A DNA stretch of 40,001 bases from Bacteroidota bacterium (GTDB taxonomy: Bacteria; Bacteroidota; Bacteroidia; Flavobacteriales; Flavobacteriaceae): assembly GCA_021793375.1 (NCBI GenBank), contig JAJYSY010000017.1:1-40001 (forward strand), given 5' to 3'. The notes under the pieces were generated by a model, which was not told the DNA's origin, made no database searches, and was given only the letters and a program-made list of their open reading frames with translations. Shown in pieces: positions 16,903 to 25,838 of the stretch; position 1 is the first letter of the stretch; every line of letters starts with the position of its first letter. Both the position numbers and the translations under genes were made by a program.

Positions 16903-18396
16903 ATGAGTATAAAAACTTTAGGCGCTAAAGTATTTGCCAATATAATTGCTAAAAAGCAAAAACATTGGATGGAAAATCCCATGGAAACACAAAAAAAAGT
17001 GTTTGCAGAGTTGATTGAAAAAGCAAAAAACACTGCTTTTGGGAAAGATCATGATTTTAAAAATATAAAAACTCCACAAGAATTTGCAAAAAAAGTTCCG
17101 GTAAGAGATTATGAACAATTAAGAAAATATGTAGATCGCATTCGCCAAGGAGAAAAAGATGTGCTTTGGCCGGGAAAACCTTTATATTTTGCCAAAACAT
17201 CAGGAACAACCAGCGGTGCAAAATATATTCCTTTAACCAAAGAATCTATGCCCACACATATTGATGGCGCAAGAAATGCAATGTTGAATTATATTGCAGA
17301 AACCGGGAAATCGGAATTTATTGACGGAAAATTGATTTTTTTACAAGGCAGTCCTGAACTTACAGAAGAAAACGGAATTCCTGTAGGCAGATTATCAGGA
17401 ATTGCAGCACATTATGTTCCTTCTTATTTGCAGAAAAACAGATTGCCAAGCTGGGAAACCAATTGTATTGAAGATTGGGAACAAAAATTAAATGCCATAA
17501 TAGAAGAAACCATAAACGAAGATATGACTTTGATTAGTGGAATTCCTTCTTGGGTGCAGATGTATTTTGAAAACTTAGTAGAAAAAACAGGAAAACCTGT
17601 AGGAGAAATTTTCCCTAACTTTGACTTGTTTATTTATGGAGGAGTAAATTATGAACCCTATCGAAAAACTTTTAAAAAATTAATAGGTAGAGATGTCCCC
17701 AGTATAGAATTATATCCGGCTTCAGAAGGTTTTTTTGCTTTTCAAGATAAACAAGATCAACTTGGAATGCTGTTAAGATTGGATGCGGGAATTTTTTATG
17801 AATTTATAAAAGCAGAAGAATTCTTTGAAGAAAATCCAAAAAGATTAACCCTTAAAGAAGTAGAAAAAGGAATAAATTATGTAATGATAATTTCCTCTTC
17901 TGCAGGATTATGGGCTTATAATTTGGGAGATACCATTCAATTTACTTCAATAAAACCCTATAGAGTTTTGGTTTCCGGAAGATTAAAACATTTCACTTCT
18001 GCATTTGGAGAACATGTAATCGGAAAAGAAGTGGAAACAGCCATGAAAAATACTTTAAGCGAATTGGAAGCAAGTGTAAAAGAGTTTACTGTGGCACCGC
18101 AAGCAAATCCGGAAAACGGATTGCCTTATCATGAATGGTTTATTGAATTTGATCAAGAACCGGAAGATTTGGAAAAATTTGCAAAACGTTTAGACTATTT
18201 CTTGTGTAAACAAAATACATATTATGATGATTTAATTCAAGGGAAAATACTTCGAACTTTAATCATCACAAAAGTAAAAAAAGAAGGATTTAAAAACTAT
18301 ATGAAATCTATTGGAAAATTAGGAGGACAAAATAAAATACCTCGTTTGGCCAATGATCGAAAAATAGCTAACAAATTAGAAAAATTTAGAAAATAA
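16903..18396 (+). CDS. Bacterial GH3 family acyl-adenylating enzyme
   Basis: 497-residue member of the GH3 auxin-responsive family, ANL-like enzymes that activate a carboxylic acid with ATP. Plant members then join it to an amino acid and release AMP. Nucleotide-binding signature TSGTTSGAKYIPLT spans residues 99-112; GGVNYEPYRKTF, IELYPASEGFFAFQ (the third ATP motif) and RVLVSGRLKHFTSAFGE (hinge) follow. Full length, no signal peptide, cytoplasmic. Its bacterial substrate is not known. It lies 6 bp after the M23 gene, and its TAA overlaps the ATG of the next gene (TAATG), so translation of the two is probably coupled. The next gene looks like a nucleosidase (see findings). Confidence 0.9.
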   Translation: MSIKTLGAKVFANIIAKKQKHWMENPMETQKKVFAELIEKAKNTAFGKDHDFKNIKTPQEFAKKVPVRDYEQLRKYVDRIRQGEKDVLWPGKPLYFAKTSGTTSGAKYIPLTKESMPTHIDGARNAMLNYIAETGKSEFIDGKLIFLQGSPELTEENGIPVGRLSGIAAHYVPSYLQKNRLPSWETNCIEDWEQKLNAIIEETINEDMTLISGIPSWVQMYFENLVEKTGKPVGEIFPNFDLFIYGGVNYEPYRKTFKKLIGRDVPSIELYPASEGFFAFQDKQDQLGMLLRLDAGIFYEFIKAEEFFEENPKRLTLKEVEKGINYVMIISSSAGLWAYNLGDTIQFTSIKPYRVLVSGRLKHFTSAFGEHVIGKEVETAMKNTLSELEASVKEFTVAPQANPENGLPYHEWFIEFDQEPEDLEKFAKRLDYFLCKQNTYYDDLIQGKILRTLIITKVKKEGFKNYMKSIGKLGGQNKIPRLANDRKIANKLEKFRK

Positions 18397-20078
18397 TGAA
18401 TAAATATAATTTAAATGCAAGAACAAGAGCTCAAGAAAGCACTCATGCTATTGAGCGTTTATATATCACGATGAGGCATTTGTTAAATCGTGGATTTTAT
18501 AAACCTATGGGAGTTTCAGGACAAGCTTTAAGAGAAGCACTTTTATTTTTAAGACCTGAGATTTACGGCTCCATCGCTGAAGAAAAACTGGAATTAAACG
18601 GATTATTATATATTGTAGATCGTTTACCTAAAGGAATAGAAGAATGTAGATTCATCAATTTAACCAGTGCAGAAGGATATAAAAATTCTCATTTCACCCC
18701 GATAATTCCACCTAAAAGAAGAAGAAATTGCTATAGAATTGATGAAGAACAAATGAATATTGAAATCACACGCGGACGCTCAGAGATTTATGATATTTTG
18801 ACACATTTGACTTTCTTGTTCATAGAATCGCAGAAAATTATGCGAACAGTTTTGGTAGATGAAGAAGGAAATACCACTCGAGATTGGAGTAAATTACAAG
18901 CAGCCGCAAGCAAAGCAAAATTGAATGAAGTTGAACGAGAAGTAGCTTTAACGCATTTGGCAAATATTCTTGGGCATCCTTTTGATTATCTGAAATTTAT
19001 CTATCAAAAATTCAGTACTCCGGAAGATGAAGATCGTTTTTTACACCTTATTTATAATATGGGAAAAATGGCGATTGATGAAATCTTAAAAGACAAAAAA
19101 CGAGTGATTACTTTTACACCAATGCTAAGAGAAAGACTCGGACATCATATTCATGGAGAAATCTGGGCAAATAAAATTAAAAATGTACTGGTGAAAAATA
19201 ATCTACATAAAAGAAAGATACATATCATCAGTGCGAATATGCACAGTGTGATGAATACTTTGTATGCTCCACTTACTTTTGAAAAAGAAATGAAAGAAAA
19301 AGAAGCTTTAAAAGTATATGAAGAATTAAGTGATGTTGCCAATAGCGATAAAAGAGCAAAAATTGAAAAAACCGCTCTTAAAAGAGGAATGTATTACATC
19401 CAAGATGAAAGCGGAACAAATATTAATGTACAAGTATTTGATACTGCTAAACTTGAGCATCCTCAAAAACGTTTTGCAGTAAAAAATAAGGCAGAAGCTC
19501 CGGTGATTATTGTGATGGATTATGCTTTTGGAGAACAAGCTTATGAAACCATGGATGAACTTTTAAGACCTTTTGGATATAAAAATAAAGAATATAGAAT
19601 GAATGTGGATTCCATTTCTATTATGGGGAAAGCCGGTATTTTGGATGGAGATAAAGGAGATATTATGATTCCAAATGCTCATTTATTTGAAGGAACAGCA
19701 GATAATTATCCGTTTGAAAATGAATTGGATAAAGAAGATTTTAAAGATCAAGATTTAAAAGTTTTTGCCGGACCAATGGTTACAGTTTTAGGAACTTCTC
19801 TACAAAACAAAGATGTTTTACAGTTTTTCAGAGATTCCACTTGGGATGTAATCGGTTTGGAAATGGAAGGAGCACATTATCAGAAAGCTATTCAAGCAGC
19901 TTCAAAACTTAGAGATAGTATTTCTCCAGAGGTAAAAGTTCGTTATGCATATTATGCCAGTGATAATCCTTTAAAAACAGGAAGCACATTAGCATCCGGA
20001 GGTTTAGGAACAACAGGAGTAAAACCTACTTATCTGATTACAGAAAAAATATTAGAACAGATTTTTAGCAACAATTAA
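18396..20078 (+). CDS. DUF6909 family protein with nucleosidase-like C-terminus
   Basis: 560-residue protein. I assign it to DUF6909 from memory of the N-terminal NARTRAQESTHAIERLYITM type sequence, which is specific to Bacteroidota. The second half resembles the purine nucleoside phosphorylase / AMP nucleosidase fold: MGKAGILDGDKGDIMIPNAH (about 409-428; phosphate or ribose loop pattern G-x-A-G-x-L..GD), GLEMEGAH with E489-M490-E491 in the place of the ribose-binding Met-Glu, and A-S522-D523-N-P-L in the place of the catalytic Asp motif S-D-x-P. The first half is alpha-helical with no known domain visible. Cytoplasmic. It overlaps the GH3 stop codon by 1 nt. Nucleoside or nucleotide hydrolase activity is an inference. 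Confidence 0.75.
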   Translation: MNKYNLNARTRAQESTHAIERLYITMRHLLNRGFYKPMGVSGQALREALLFLRPEIYGSIAEEKLELNGLLYIVDRLPKGIEECRFINLTSAEGYKNSHFTPIIPPKRRRNCYRIDEEQMNIEITRGRSEIYDILTHLTFLFIESQKIMRTVLVDEEGNTTRDWSKLQAAASKAKLNEVEREVALTHLANILGHPFDYLKFIYQKFSTPEDEDRFLHLIYNMGKMAIDEILKDKKRVITFTPMLRERLGHHIHGEIWANKIKNVLVKNNLHKRKIHIISANMHSVMNTLYAPLTFEKEMKEKEALKVYEELSDVANSDKRAKIEKTALKRGMYYIQDESGTNINVQVFDTAKLEHPQKRFAVKNKAEAPVIIVMDYAFGEQAYETMDELLRPFGYKNKEYRMNVDSISIMGKAGILDGDKGDIMIPNAHLFEGTADNYPFENELDKEDFKDQDLKVFAGPMVTVLGTSLQNKDVLQFFRDSTWDVIGLEMEGAHYQKAIQAASKLRDSISPEVKVRYAYYASDNPLKTGSTLASGGLGTTGVKPTYLITEKILEQIFSNN

Positions 20079-20130
20079 ACTTAATGTAAATAATTGTTAT
20101 AATTGTTAAGGTTTTTTCTTTGTAATTTGT

Positions 20131-20138
20131 TAATTTTG
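20131..20138 (+). promoter_or_regulatory. -7 element of the DUF6588 gene
   Basis: TAATTTTG is an exact TANNTTTG, 28 nt upstream of the ATG. The best TTG upstream is 25 nt away, so the -33 element is weak or absent. Confidence 0.45.
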
Positions 20139-20166
20139 ATTTAGTCAATCATACTAATTTACAACC

Positions 20167-21183
20167 ATGAAGAAAAAACTTTCTTTTTTATGCTTTTTAT
20201 TGTGCAGTTTTACTTTTTATGCACAAGATAATTTAGAAGATCTTTTGACAGCAGGAGTAGAGGATGCACAAACTTTTAGCAGCTCTTATATTGAACCGGC
20301 TTCAAAAGCATTAATTCACAGTTCAGCAAATGGTTGGATTCAAGAAGCTCAGGTAAAAAAAATATTGAGATTTGATATTTCTGTGGTGGCAAATATTTCA
20401 CCGATTAGTAATAATCAGAAATCTTTTACTTTAAATACAGCAGATTATAATTCTTTAAGATTTAAAGATGGAAGCTCCTCTAAAGAAGTAGCTAATATTT
20501 TTGGAGAAAACACTTCAGATATTACTATGACGGCAGATATTATAAATGAAAATGGAGATCCGGAAACAATAGAATTTAATCTCCCTCAAGGATTAGGTTC
20601 TACAGGAGTAAGTTTTGTTCCCACTGCTTTTTTACATGGAAGAGTAGGAGTTTTTAAAGCAACAGAATTAAAAGTGAGGTTTTTTCCAAAAGTAAAAATG
20701 GAAGATGTTTCTTTAGGGATTTTTGGAATAGGAGTTCAGCATGAAATTTCAAAATGGTTTGCAGATAAATTTCCTATCGCAATTTCAGGACTTATAGCTT
20801 ATAATAATATGGGAGCGAGTTATAAATTTGACGATGATCAAATTGTAGAAGGAGTTGACGCCAAATTTAAACTAAAGCAAAATGCTATGCTTTATCAATT
20901 ACAAGCTTCTACAAAAATGAAAATCCTTAATTTTTATGGAGGAATTGGTTATATCTCCGGAACTTCCAATTTTGATGTTTTGGGAACTTATGAAATTGTA
21001 GGCGGAACACCGGCCACAGAAGGACAAAATGTATTTTATAATCCTATTTCTCTTAAACATAAAGTTTCCGGAATGAGAGGAACACTTGGAGCTAAATTAA
21101 AATTAGGATTTTTTAAGTTACATGCAGATTATAGTTTTTCTGAATTCAACACTATAACTGCCGGATTGCATTTTGGAATTTAA
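20167..21183 (+). CDS. DUF6588 family outer-membrane protein
   Basis: 338-residue exported protein. The signal peptide (residues 1-20) ends FYAQ. The mature chain has alternating hydrophobic strands and many glycines, with a beta-barrel look: YGGIGYISGTSNFDV, MRGTLGAKLKLGFFKLHADYSFSEF and a final aromatic-ended strand NTITAGLHFGI. I recognise the N-terminal EPASKALIHSSANGWIQEA and the ISGLIAYNNMGASY segment as DUF6588. No enzymatic motif is seen; a structural or transport role in the outer membrane is the likeliest. It has its own -7 element and converges with the amidase gene, 6 bp apart. Confidence 0.75.
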   Translation: MKKKLSFLCFLLCSFTFYAQDNLEDLLTAGVEDAQTFSSSYIEPASKALIHSSANGWIQEAQVKKILRFDISVVANISPISNNQKSFTLNTADYNSLRFKDGSSSKEVANIFGENTSDITMTADIINENGDPETIEFNLPQGLGSTGVSFVPTAFLHGRVGVFKATELKVRFFPKVKMEDVSLGIFGIGVQHEISKWFADKFPIAISGLIAYNNMGASYKFDDDQIVEGVDAKFKLKQNAMLYQLQASTKMKILNFYGGIGYISGTSNFDVLGTYEIVGGTPATEGQNVFYNPISLKHKVSGMRGTLGAKLKLGFFKLHADYSFSEFNTITAGLHFGI

Positions 21184-21189
21184 ATATAA

Positions 21190-21969
21190 TTAATCAAGGA
21201 TTTTAAATTCGTCTTTATCATTTAAGAACTGGAATTTTCTTCTGGTTTTTCTGAGGTGTTCTTTGCTTAAAGTTAGTGTTTGAGTGAAATCTTTTTCCCA
21301 ATTATTTGTAGAAATTTTTTCTCCAACAGCATTATAAACAGCAGAATGTCCGTTATAATTATTTTGATTAGGATCTTTTCCAATTCTGTTTATCCCTATT
21401 GTATAACAAAGATTTTCTATACTTCTTGCACGAAGCAGAGTATCCCAAGCCAAAATTCTTGTAGCAGGCCAATTTGCACCATAAATTAAAACATCATAAT
21501 TTTCAGTATTTCTTGCCCATATCGGAAAACGCAAATCATAACAAATCAACGGGCAAATCCGCCAACCTTTATATTCTACAATTAGTTTTTCTGTCCCTGC
21601 TGTATATTTTTTGTGTTCTCCTGAAAAAGAAAATAGATGACGTTTATCATAAGTTTTAAAATCTCCATTCGGAAAGACAAAAAATAAACGATTATAATAT
21701 TTATCGTTTTCTTTGATAATAATACTGCCACAAACCGCTGCATTTTTTAATTCAGCTTGTTTTTTCATCCATTTTAAAGTAGAGTCGTTTTGAGTTTCTG
21801 CAATATTTTCCGGATGCATAGAAAATCCGGTAGAAAACATTTCCGGCAAAAGAATTAAATCTGTATTTTCTTTTATAGCCGCTATTTTGTTAGAAAAATG
21901 CTGAAGATTTTCAGCTGTATTTTCCCACGACAAAGTTGTTTGTATAAAACTGATATTTAATTTTTCCAT
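21190..21969 (-). CDS. Nitrilase-superfamily amidohydrolase (YafV / omega-amidase type)
   Basis: 259-residue carbon-nitrogen hydrolase. The catalytic triad is complete: E43 in LLPEMFSTGF, K109 in TYDKRHLF and C143 in LICYDLRFPIWARN. The pattern MEKLNISFIQTTLSWENTAENL and NYDVLIYGANWPATR fits E. coli YafV and mammalian Nit2, which hydrolyse alpha-ketoglutaramate and alpha-ketosuccinamate (methionine-salvage and amide clean-up). It is cytosolic. The open frame extends 16 codons upstream to 22017, but MEKLNIS at 21969 is the family start. It stands alone between convergent DUF6588 and divergent ssb. The substrate is inferred from family only. Confidence 0.9.
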   Translation of the reverse strand: MEKLNISFIQTTLSWENTAENLQHFSNKIAAIKENTDLILLPEMFSTGFSMHPENIAETQNDSTLKWMKKQAELKNAAVCGSIIIKENDKYYNRLFFVFPNGDFKTYDKRHLFSFSGEHKKYTAGTEKLIVEYKGWRICPLICYDLRFPIWARNTENYDVLIYGANWPATRILAWDTLLRARSIENLCYTIGINRIGKDPNQNNYNGHSAVYNAVGEKISTNNWEKDFTQTLTLSKEHLRKTRRKFQFLNDKDEFKILD

Positions 21970-22147
21970 AAGGGGAATATAGGAAATTATTTTCAAATTA
22001 AAGCTGAATGTAAACATTTACAAACGCTTAAAAACGAAAGTAAACGCAAGCAAGTGTTTATTAACCGAGTTTATAGAGAAGTTGCTCTCATCTTTGTGGT
22101 GTTGAATTGAACGAATGATATTCAATAATAACTAAAACTTTTAAATT

Positions 22148-22483
22148 ATGTCAACTTTACGCAACAGAGTACAACTCATCGGAAACTTAGGAAATGATCC
22201 TGAAATTATCAATTTAGAATCAGGAAAGAAATTAGCGAAATTTTCTCTTGCCACAAATGATAGTTATATCAACAAAAAAGGAGATAGAGTAACCAACACC
22301 GAATGGCATAATATTATTGCCTGGGGGAAAACAGCAGAAATTGTAGAAAACTATCTCAACAAAGGAAAAGAAGTTATAGTGGTTGGAAAATTAACTTACA
22401 ACCAATATGAAAATGAAAAAGGAGAGAAAAAGTATTTCACCCAAATTCAAGTAAATGAACTTCAAATGTTGGGAGGGAAGTAA
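22148..22483 (+). CDS. ssb: Single-stranded DNA-binding protein, short form
   Basis: 111-residue OB-fold protein of the SSB family: MSTLRNRVQLIGNLGNDPE, SLATNDSYINKKGDRV, TEWHNIIAWGKTAEIVENYLNKGKEVIVVGKL. The OB domain is essentially all there is. The Pro/Gln/Gly-rich linker and the acidic C-terminal tip (DDDIPF-like) that recruits RecG, PriA and other repair proteins are absent, and the chain ends NELQMLGGK. This suggests a secondary SSB paralog, with the main SSB elsewhere. A CATCTTTG sequence at 22089-22096 is a one-mismatch -7 element about 51 nt upstream. A terminator follows directly, so it is a single-gene unit. Confidence 0.93.
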   Translation: MSTLRNRVQLIGNLGNDPEIINLESGKKLAKFSLATNDSYINKKGDRVTNTEWHNIIAWGKTAEIVENYLNKGKEVIVVGKLTYNQYENEKGEKKYFTQIQVNELQMLGGK

Positions 22484-22500
22484 ATTATAAATAAAATATA

Positions 22501-22536
22501 AAAAATAGGGCAAAAATTAACTGTCCTATTTTTTTT
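22501..22536 (+). terminator. Terminator after ssb
   Basis: 12-bp stem with one wobble: AAAAATAGGGCA at 22501-22512 pairs with TGTCCTATTTTT at 22522-22533 across a 9-nt loop, with T residues continuing to 22536. Confidence 0.87.
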
Positions 22537-22606
22537 GTTAATTTCGGTTTTTTGGTGGAATAAAAGGATAAAAGCTTTTAAAAAATGGAAAATTAAGAAA
22601 AAACTT

Positions 22607-22634
22607 TTGACTTTGTAAAATAATTTTATATTTG
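22607..22634 (+). promoter_or_regulatory. Promoter of the DUF3078 gene
   Basis: Complete Bacteroidota promoter: TTG at 22607-22609, a 17-nt spacer and an exact -7 element TATATTTG at 22627-22634. Expected transcription start is about 22640, with a leader of about 29 nt. It is the clearest promoter of the window. Confidence 0.75.
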
Positions 22635-22668
22635 CCACCTCATTTTTTAAACACAATCTATAAATATT

Positions 22669-23565
22669 ATGAAAAAAATATCACTGATTTTTATTTTTAT
22701 GATCGCTGTATTCCCTGCTTTTGCACAAGAAGAGGAAGAAGATGCAGATAAACCAAAAGATGGATGGACAAAAGGAGGAGATTTCTCTTTGCTTTTTAGT
22801 CAATCTGCATTTAATAGTGATTGGCAAGGAGGAGGAACTTCTAACTACGCCGGAGATGTTCACGCTGATTACAGTATGAATTATAGAAAAGGACGTTTGA
22901 CTTGGGATAATACCATCTTAGGAGAGTATGGATTGACCAAAGGAAAAGGAGATGAATTTACAAGAAAAACAAATGATAAATTAGAAGCCAGCTCTATTTT
23001 AGGATATGGTGTAGCAGAAGATTCTCGTTGGTCTTATTCTTTCTTTGCAGATTTTAAAACACAATTTGCCAAAGGTTTTGAATATGATGACGATGATAAC
23101 AACATTCGTGAAGAAACTTCTCGTTTTTTATCTCCGGGATATTTAAAATTCGGACCGGGAATGCTTTATAAAAATGAAGAAATTTTAAAAGTAAATATAG
23201 CTCCGGCTACCGCAAGATTTATTTTTGTAGATGATATATACACTACAATTCCTGGATATGAAGACGGAGATTATTATGGAATGGATCAAGGAAAAAGCAT
23301 GAGATTTGAATTCGGTGCTTCTGTAGATGCATCTTCAAAACTTGCTTTGACAGATAATATCGATCTTAAACAAAAAATCAGCTTGTTTTCTGATTATTTA
23401 GATAAACCGGGAAATATCGACATCGATTACACGATGAGATTAGATATGAAAATTAACGAATTCTTGACTACAAATCTAACTTTCCAAGCTATTTATGAAG
23501 ATAAAGCAGTTTCAGCTTTCCAAATTCGTGAAGTATTAGGAGTTGGATTCAGCTATAAGTTATAA
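22669..23565 (+). CDS. DUF3078 family outer-membrane protein
   Basis: 298-residue exported protein of a Bacteroidota-specific family. Signal peptide residues 1-19 end in PAFAQ; then an acidic stretch EEEEDADKPKD and GWTKGGDFSLLFSQSAFNSDW, the usual DUF3078 opening. The rest has alternating amphipathic strands and many glycines and aromatics (SFFADFKTQFAKGF, DYTMRLDMKINEFLTTNLTF) and ends with an aromatic-rich strand VLGVGFSYKL, the shape of an outer-membrane beta-barrel. Function is unknown. It is a single-gene unit, with a near-consensus promoter and a strong terminator, which suggests good expression. Confidence 0.85.
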   Translation: MKKISLIFIFMIAVFPAFAQEEEEDADKPKDGWTKGGDFSLLFSQSAFNSDWQGGGTSNYAGDVHADYSMNYRKGRLTWDNTILGEYGLTKGKGDEFTRKTNDKLEASSILGYGVAEDSRWSYSFFADFKTQFAKGFEYDDDDNNIREETSRFLSPGYLKFGPGMLYKNEEILKVNIAPATARFIFVDDIYTTIPGYEDGDYYGMDQGKSMRFEFGASVDASSKLALTDNIDLKQKISLFSDYLDKPGNIDIDYTMRLDMKINEFLTTNLTFQAIYEDKAVSAFQIREVLGVGFSYKL

Positions 23566-23592
23566 TTATTCTTAGTTTAATTGTAATGTTAG

Positions 23593-23620
23593 AAAAACCA
23601 TCCGTGAGGGTGGTTTTTTT
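23593..23620. terminator. Bidirectional terminator, DUF3078 gene / uvrB
   Basis: GTGA tetraloop on an 11-bp stem with one wobble: AAAAACCATCC at 23593-23603 pairs with GGGTGGTTTTT at 23608-23618, with T residues to 23620. An A-run on the other side also serves the convergent uvrB. Confidence 0.88.
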
Positions 23621-23640
23621 GTTTATAACAGAAAATTATT

Positions 23641-25647
23641 TTAAGCTTTTTCTTCAGCTAATTTTTGTTGAAGCATTTTTAACTCATCTCGAAATCTTGC
23701 CGCTTCAATAAAATCTAATTCTTTTGCCGCTTCTTCCATTGCTTTTCTGACTTCTTTCATTCGCGTTTTTAATTGATTTTCGTTGAAATATTGTACTTCT
23801 TCTTCAGCAGCCTCCAAAGAATCTGCTTTTTCAAATTCATAAGGTTTAGGTTTTAATCCGACTAAAGAAGAATCTAAAGCTTTTTTCAGTGGAGTAGGTG
23901 TTATATTATGTTGAGTATTATATTCAATTTGTTTTGATCTTCTGTAATTTGTTTCATCAATAGTTTTTTGCATGCTGTTGGTAATTTTATCAGCATACAT
24001 AATTGCTTTTCCTTCCACATGTCGAGCAGCCCTTCCAATTGTTTGGGTCAACGAACGGTGACTTCTTAAAAAACCTTCTTTATCTGCATCTAAAATTGCC
24101 ACCAAAGAAACTTCCGGTAAATCCAGTCCTTCTCGTAAAAGATTGACACCAACCAAAACATCAAAAACTCCTGCGCGTAAATCGTGCATGATTTCAACTC
24201 TTTCCAAAGTATCTATATCAGAGTGAATATATCTTGTTTTTACATCGATTCGAGTGAGATATTTTGTTAATTCTTCGGCCATTCTTTTGGTTAAAGTAGT
24301 AACCAAAGTTCTTTGACCTTTTTCTACTCTCTTTTCAATTTCTCCGATTAAATCATCAATTTGATTTAAACTCGGACGAACTTCAATCTCAGGATCCAAT
24401 AATCCGGTGGGGCGAATTACTTGTTCTACATAAACTCCACCACTTTTTTCCAATTCATAATCAGCCGGAGTTGCACTCACATATAAAACTTGATTTTGCA
24501 AAGCTTCAAATTCCTCTGAACGCAAAGGTCTGTTATCCATTGCTGCAGGCAAACGAAAACCATATTCTACCAAAGTTTCTTTCCGAGAACGGTCGCCGCC
24601 ATACATCGCTCTTACTTGTGGAAGTGTAGCATGACTTTCATCTATAATCATCAAATAATCATCAGGGAAATAATCCAACAAACAGAAAGGTCTTGTTCCG
24701 GGTTTTCTGCCATCCAGATAACGCGAATAATTCTCAATTCCTGAACAATACCCCAATTCTTGCATCATTTCTAAATCAAAATTTGTTCTTTCTTCCAAGC
24801 GTTTTGCTTCTAAAGGTTTTCCGATATCATAAAAATAATCCAATTGTTTTCCCAAATCAATTCTGATTTCATCCATCGCACGATTAATCACCCCTTCAGA
24901 AGTAACAAACATATTTGCAGGATAAATATCTACGCGATCATATTGTGCTAAAACAGTATTGTCTATAACATCAAAACGTTCGATTTCTTCAATTTCGTCT
25001 CCAAAAAAATGAACGCGAATTGCATCATCAGCATAACTCGGAAAAATATCAACTGTATCTCCTTTAATGCGAAAAGTTCCTTGTGTAAACTCAACTTCAG
25101 TTCTGGAATATAAACCTTGAACTAACTTTTTTAATAAATCTGTTCGTGAAATTTCCTCATCTCTTTCTATAGAAATTACATTTTTTTTGAATTCTACAGG
25201 ATTTCCAATTCCGTATAAACAGCTCACAGAAGCCACCACAATTACATCTCTGCGCAAAGAAAGCAAAGAAGAAGTAGTACTCAATCTTAGTTTTTCTATT
25301 TCATCGTTGATAGATAAATCTTTTTCAATATAAGTTCCTGAAGTGGGGATATAAGCTTCCGGTTGATAATAATCATAATAAGAAACAAAATATTCCACCA
25401 AATTATCCGGGAAAAAAGCCTTGAATTCAGAATATAATTGTGCAGCCAAAGTTTTATTATGCGCCAACACCAAGGTGGGGCGTTGCACTTTTTCCACTAC
25501 ATTGGCCATGGTAAAAGTTTTTCCTGATCCGGTTACTCCCAAAAGAGTTTGATATTTTTCTCCGGATTGGATTCCTTTTGCTAATTGTTTAATTGCTTCC
25601 GGCTGATCTCCGGTTGGTTTAAAATTTGAGACTACTTTGAACTTCAT
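23641..25647 (-). CDS. uvrB: UvrABC system protein B
   Basis: 668-residue nucleotide-excision repair helicase that verifies damage handed over by UvrA and recruits UvrC. Walker A GVTGSGKT (residues 37-44), the damage-probing beta-hairpin [12 protein letters not shown] near residue 95, DESHATLPQ (Walker B), [29 protein letters not shown] and TIGRAARH (motif VI) are all present. A C-terminal UVR domain (about 625-660) ends the chain and has the usual [19 protein letters not shown] pattern. The start [16 protein letters not shown] is canonical. A complete promoter sits immediately upstream (25654-25683), so the mRNA is probably leaderless. It is a single-gene unit. Confidence 0.98.
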   Translation of the reverse strand: MKFKVVSNFKPTGDQPEAIKQLAKGIQSGEKYQTLLGVTGSGKTFTMANVVEKVQRPTLVLAHNKTLAAQLYSEFKAFFPDNLVEYFVSYYDYYQPEAYIPTSGTYIEKDLSINDEIEKLRLSTTSSLLSLRRDVIVVASVSCLYGIGNPVEFKKNVISIERDEEISRTDLLKKLVQGLYSRTEVEFTQGTFRIKGDTVDIFPSYADDAIRVHFFGDEIEEIERFDVIDNTVLAQYDRVDIYPANMFVTSEGVINRAMDEIRIDLGKQLDYFYDIGKPLEAKRLEERTNFDLEMMQELGYCSGIENYSRYLDGRKPGTRPFCLLDYFPDDYLMIIDESHATLPQVRAMYGGDRSRKETLVEYGFRLPAAMDNRPLRSEEFEALQNQVLYVSATPADYELEKSGGVYVEQVIRPTGLLDPEIEVRPSLNQIDDLIGEIEKRVEKGQRTLVTTLTKRMAEELTKYLTRIDVKTRYIHSDIDTLERVEIMHDLRAGVFDVLVGVNLLREGLDLPEVSLVAILDADKEGFLRSHRSLTQTIGRAARHVEGKAIMYADKITNSMQKTIDETNYRRSKQIEYNTQHNITPTPLKKALDSSLVGLKPKPYEFEKADSLEAAEEEVQYFNENQLKTRMKEVRKAMEEAAKELDFIEAARFRDELKMLQQKLAEEKA

Positions 25648-25653
25648 AACTTA

Positions 25654-25683
25654 CAAATTTAATCAATAGAAAGATGAATGCAA
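25654..25683 (-). promoter_or_regulatory. Promoter of uvrB, directly before the start codon
   Basis: On the minus strand, TTG (plus positions 25681-25683), a 19-nt spacer and an exact -7 element TAAATTTG (25654-25661). The -7 element ends 6 nt before the ATG at 25647. Confidence 0.72.
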
Positions 25684-25787
25684 TTAAGAATTAGTGAATT
25701 AATACATTTTTACAAAAGAAAATCTCTTGATTTTATCGGCAAAAAATTAAATCAGGAGGATTATATCTTAAATGCAAAAGATAATTT

Positions 25788-25795
25788 TATTTTTG
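25788..25795 (+). promoter_or_regulatory. -7 element of the acetate-CoA ligase gene
   Basis: TATTTTTG is an exact TANNTTTG, 43 nt before the ATG. A TTA at 25768-25770 with a 17-nt spacer may serve as a weak -33 element. Confidence 0.5.
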
Positions 25796-25838
25796 TGAAG
25801 CTCTCCATTTAAACTTACTTATAAAATATTAAAAAATT

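Noticed and set aside
16903..18396. GH3 gene as a plant-derived transfer
   Set aside because: Base use is like its neighbours, and bacterial GH3 proteins are common in Bacteroidota.
21970..22017. Upstream extension of the amidase gene by 16 codons
   Set aside because: The family starts at MEKLNISFIQ; the extra part has no family match.
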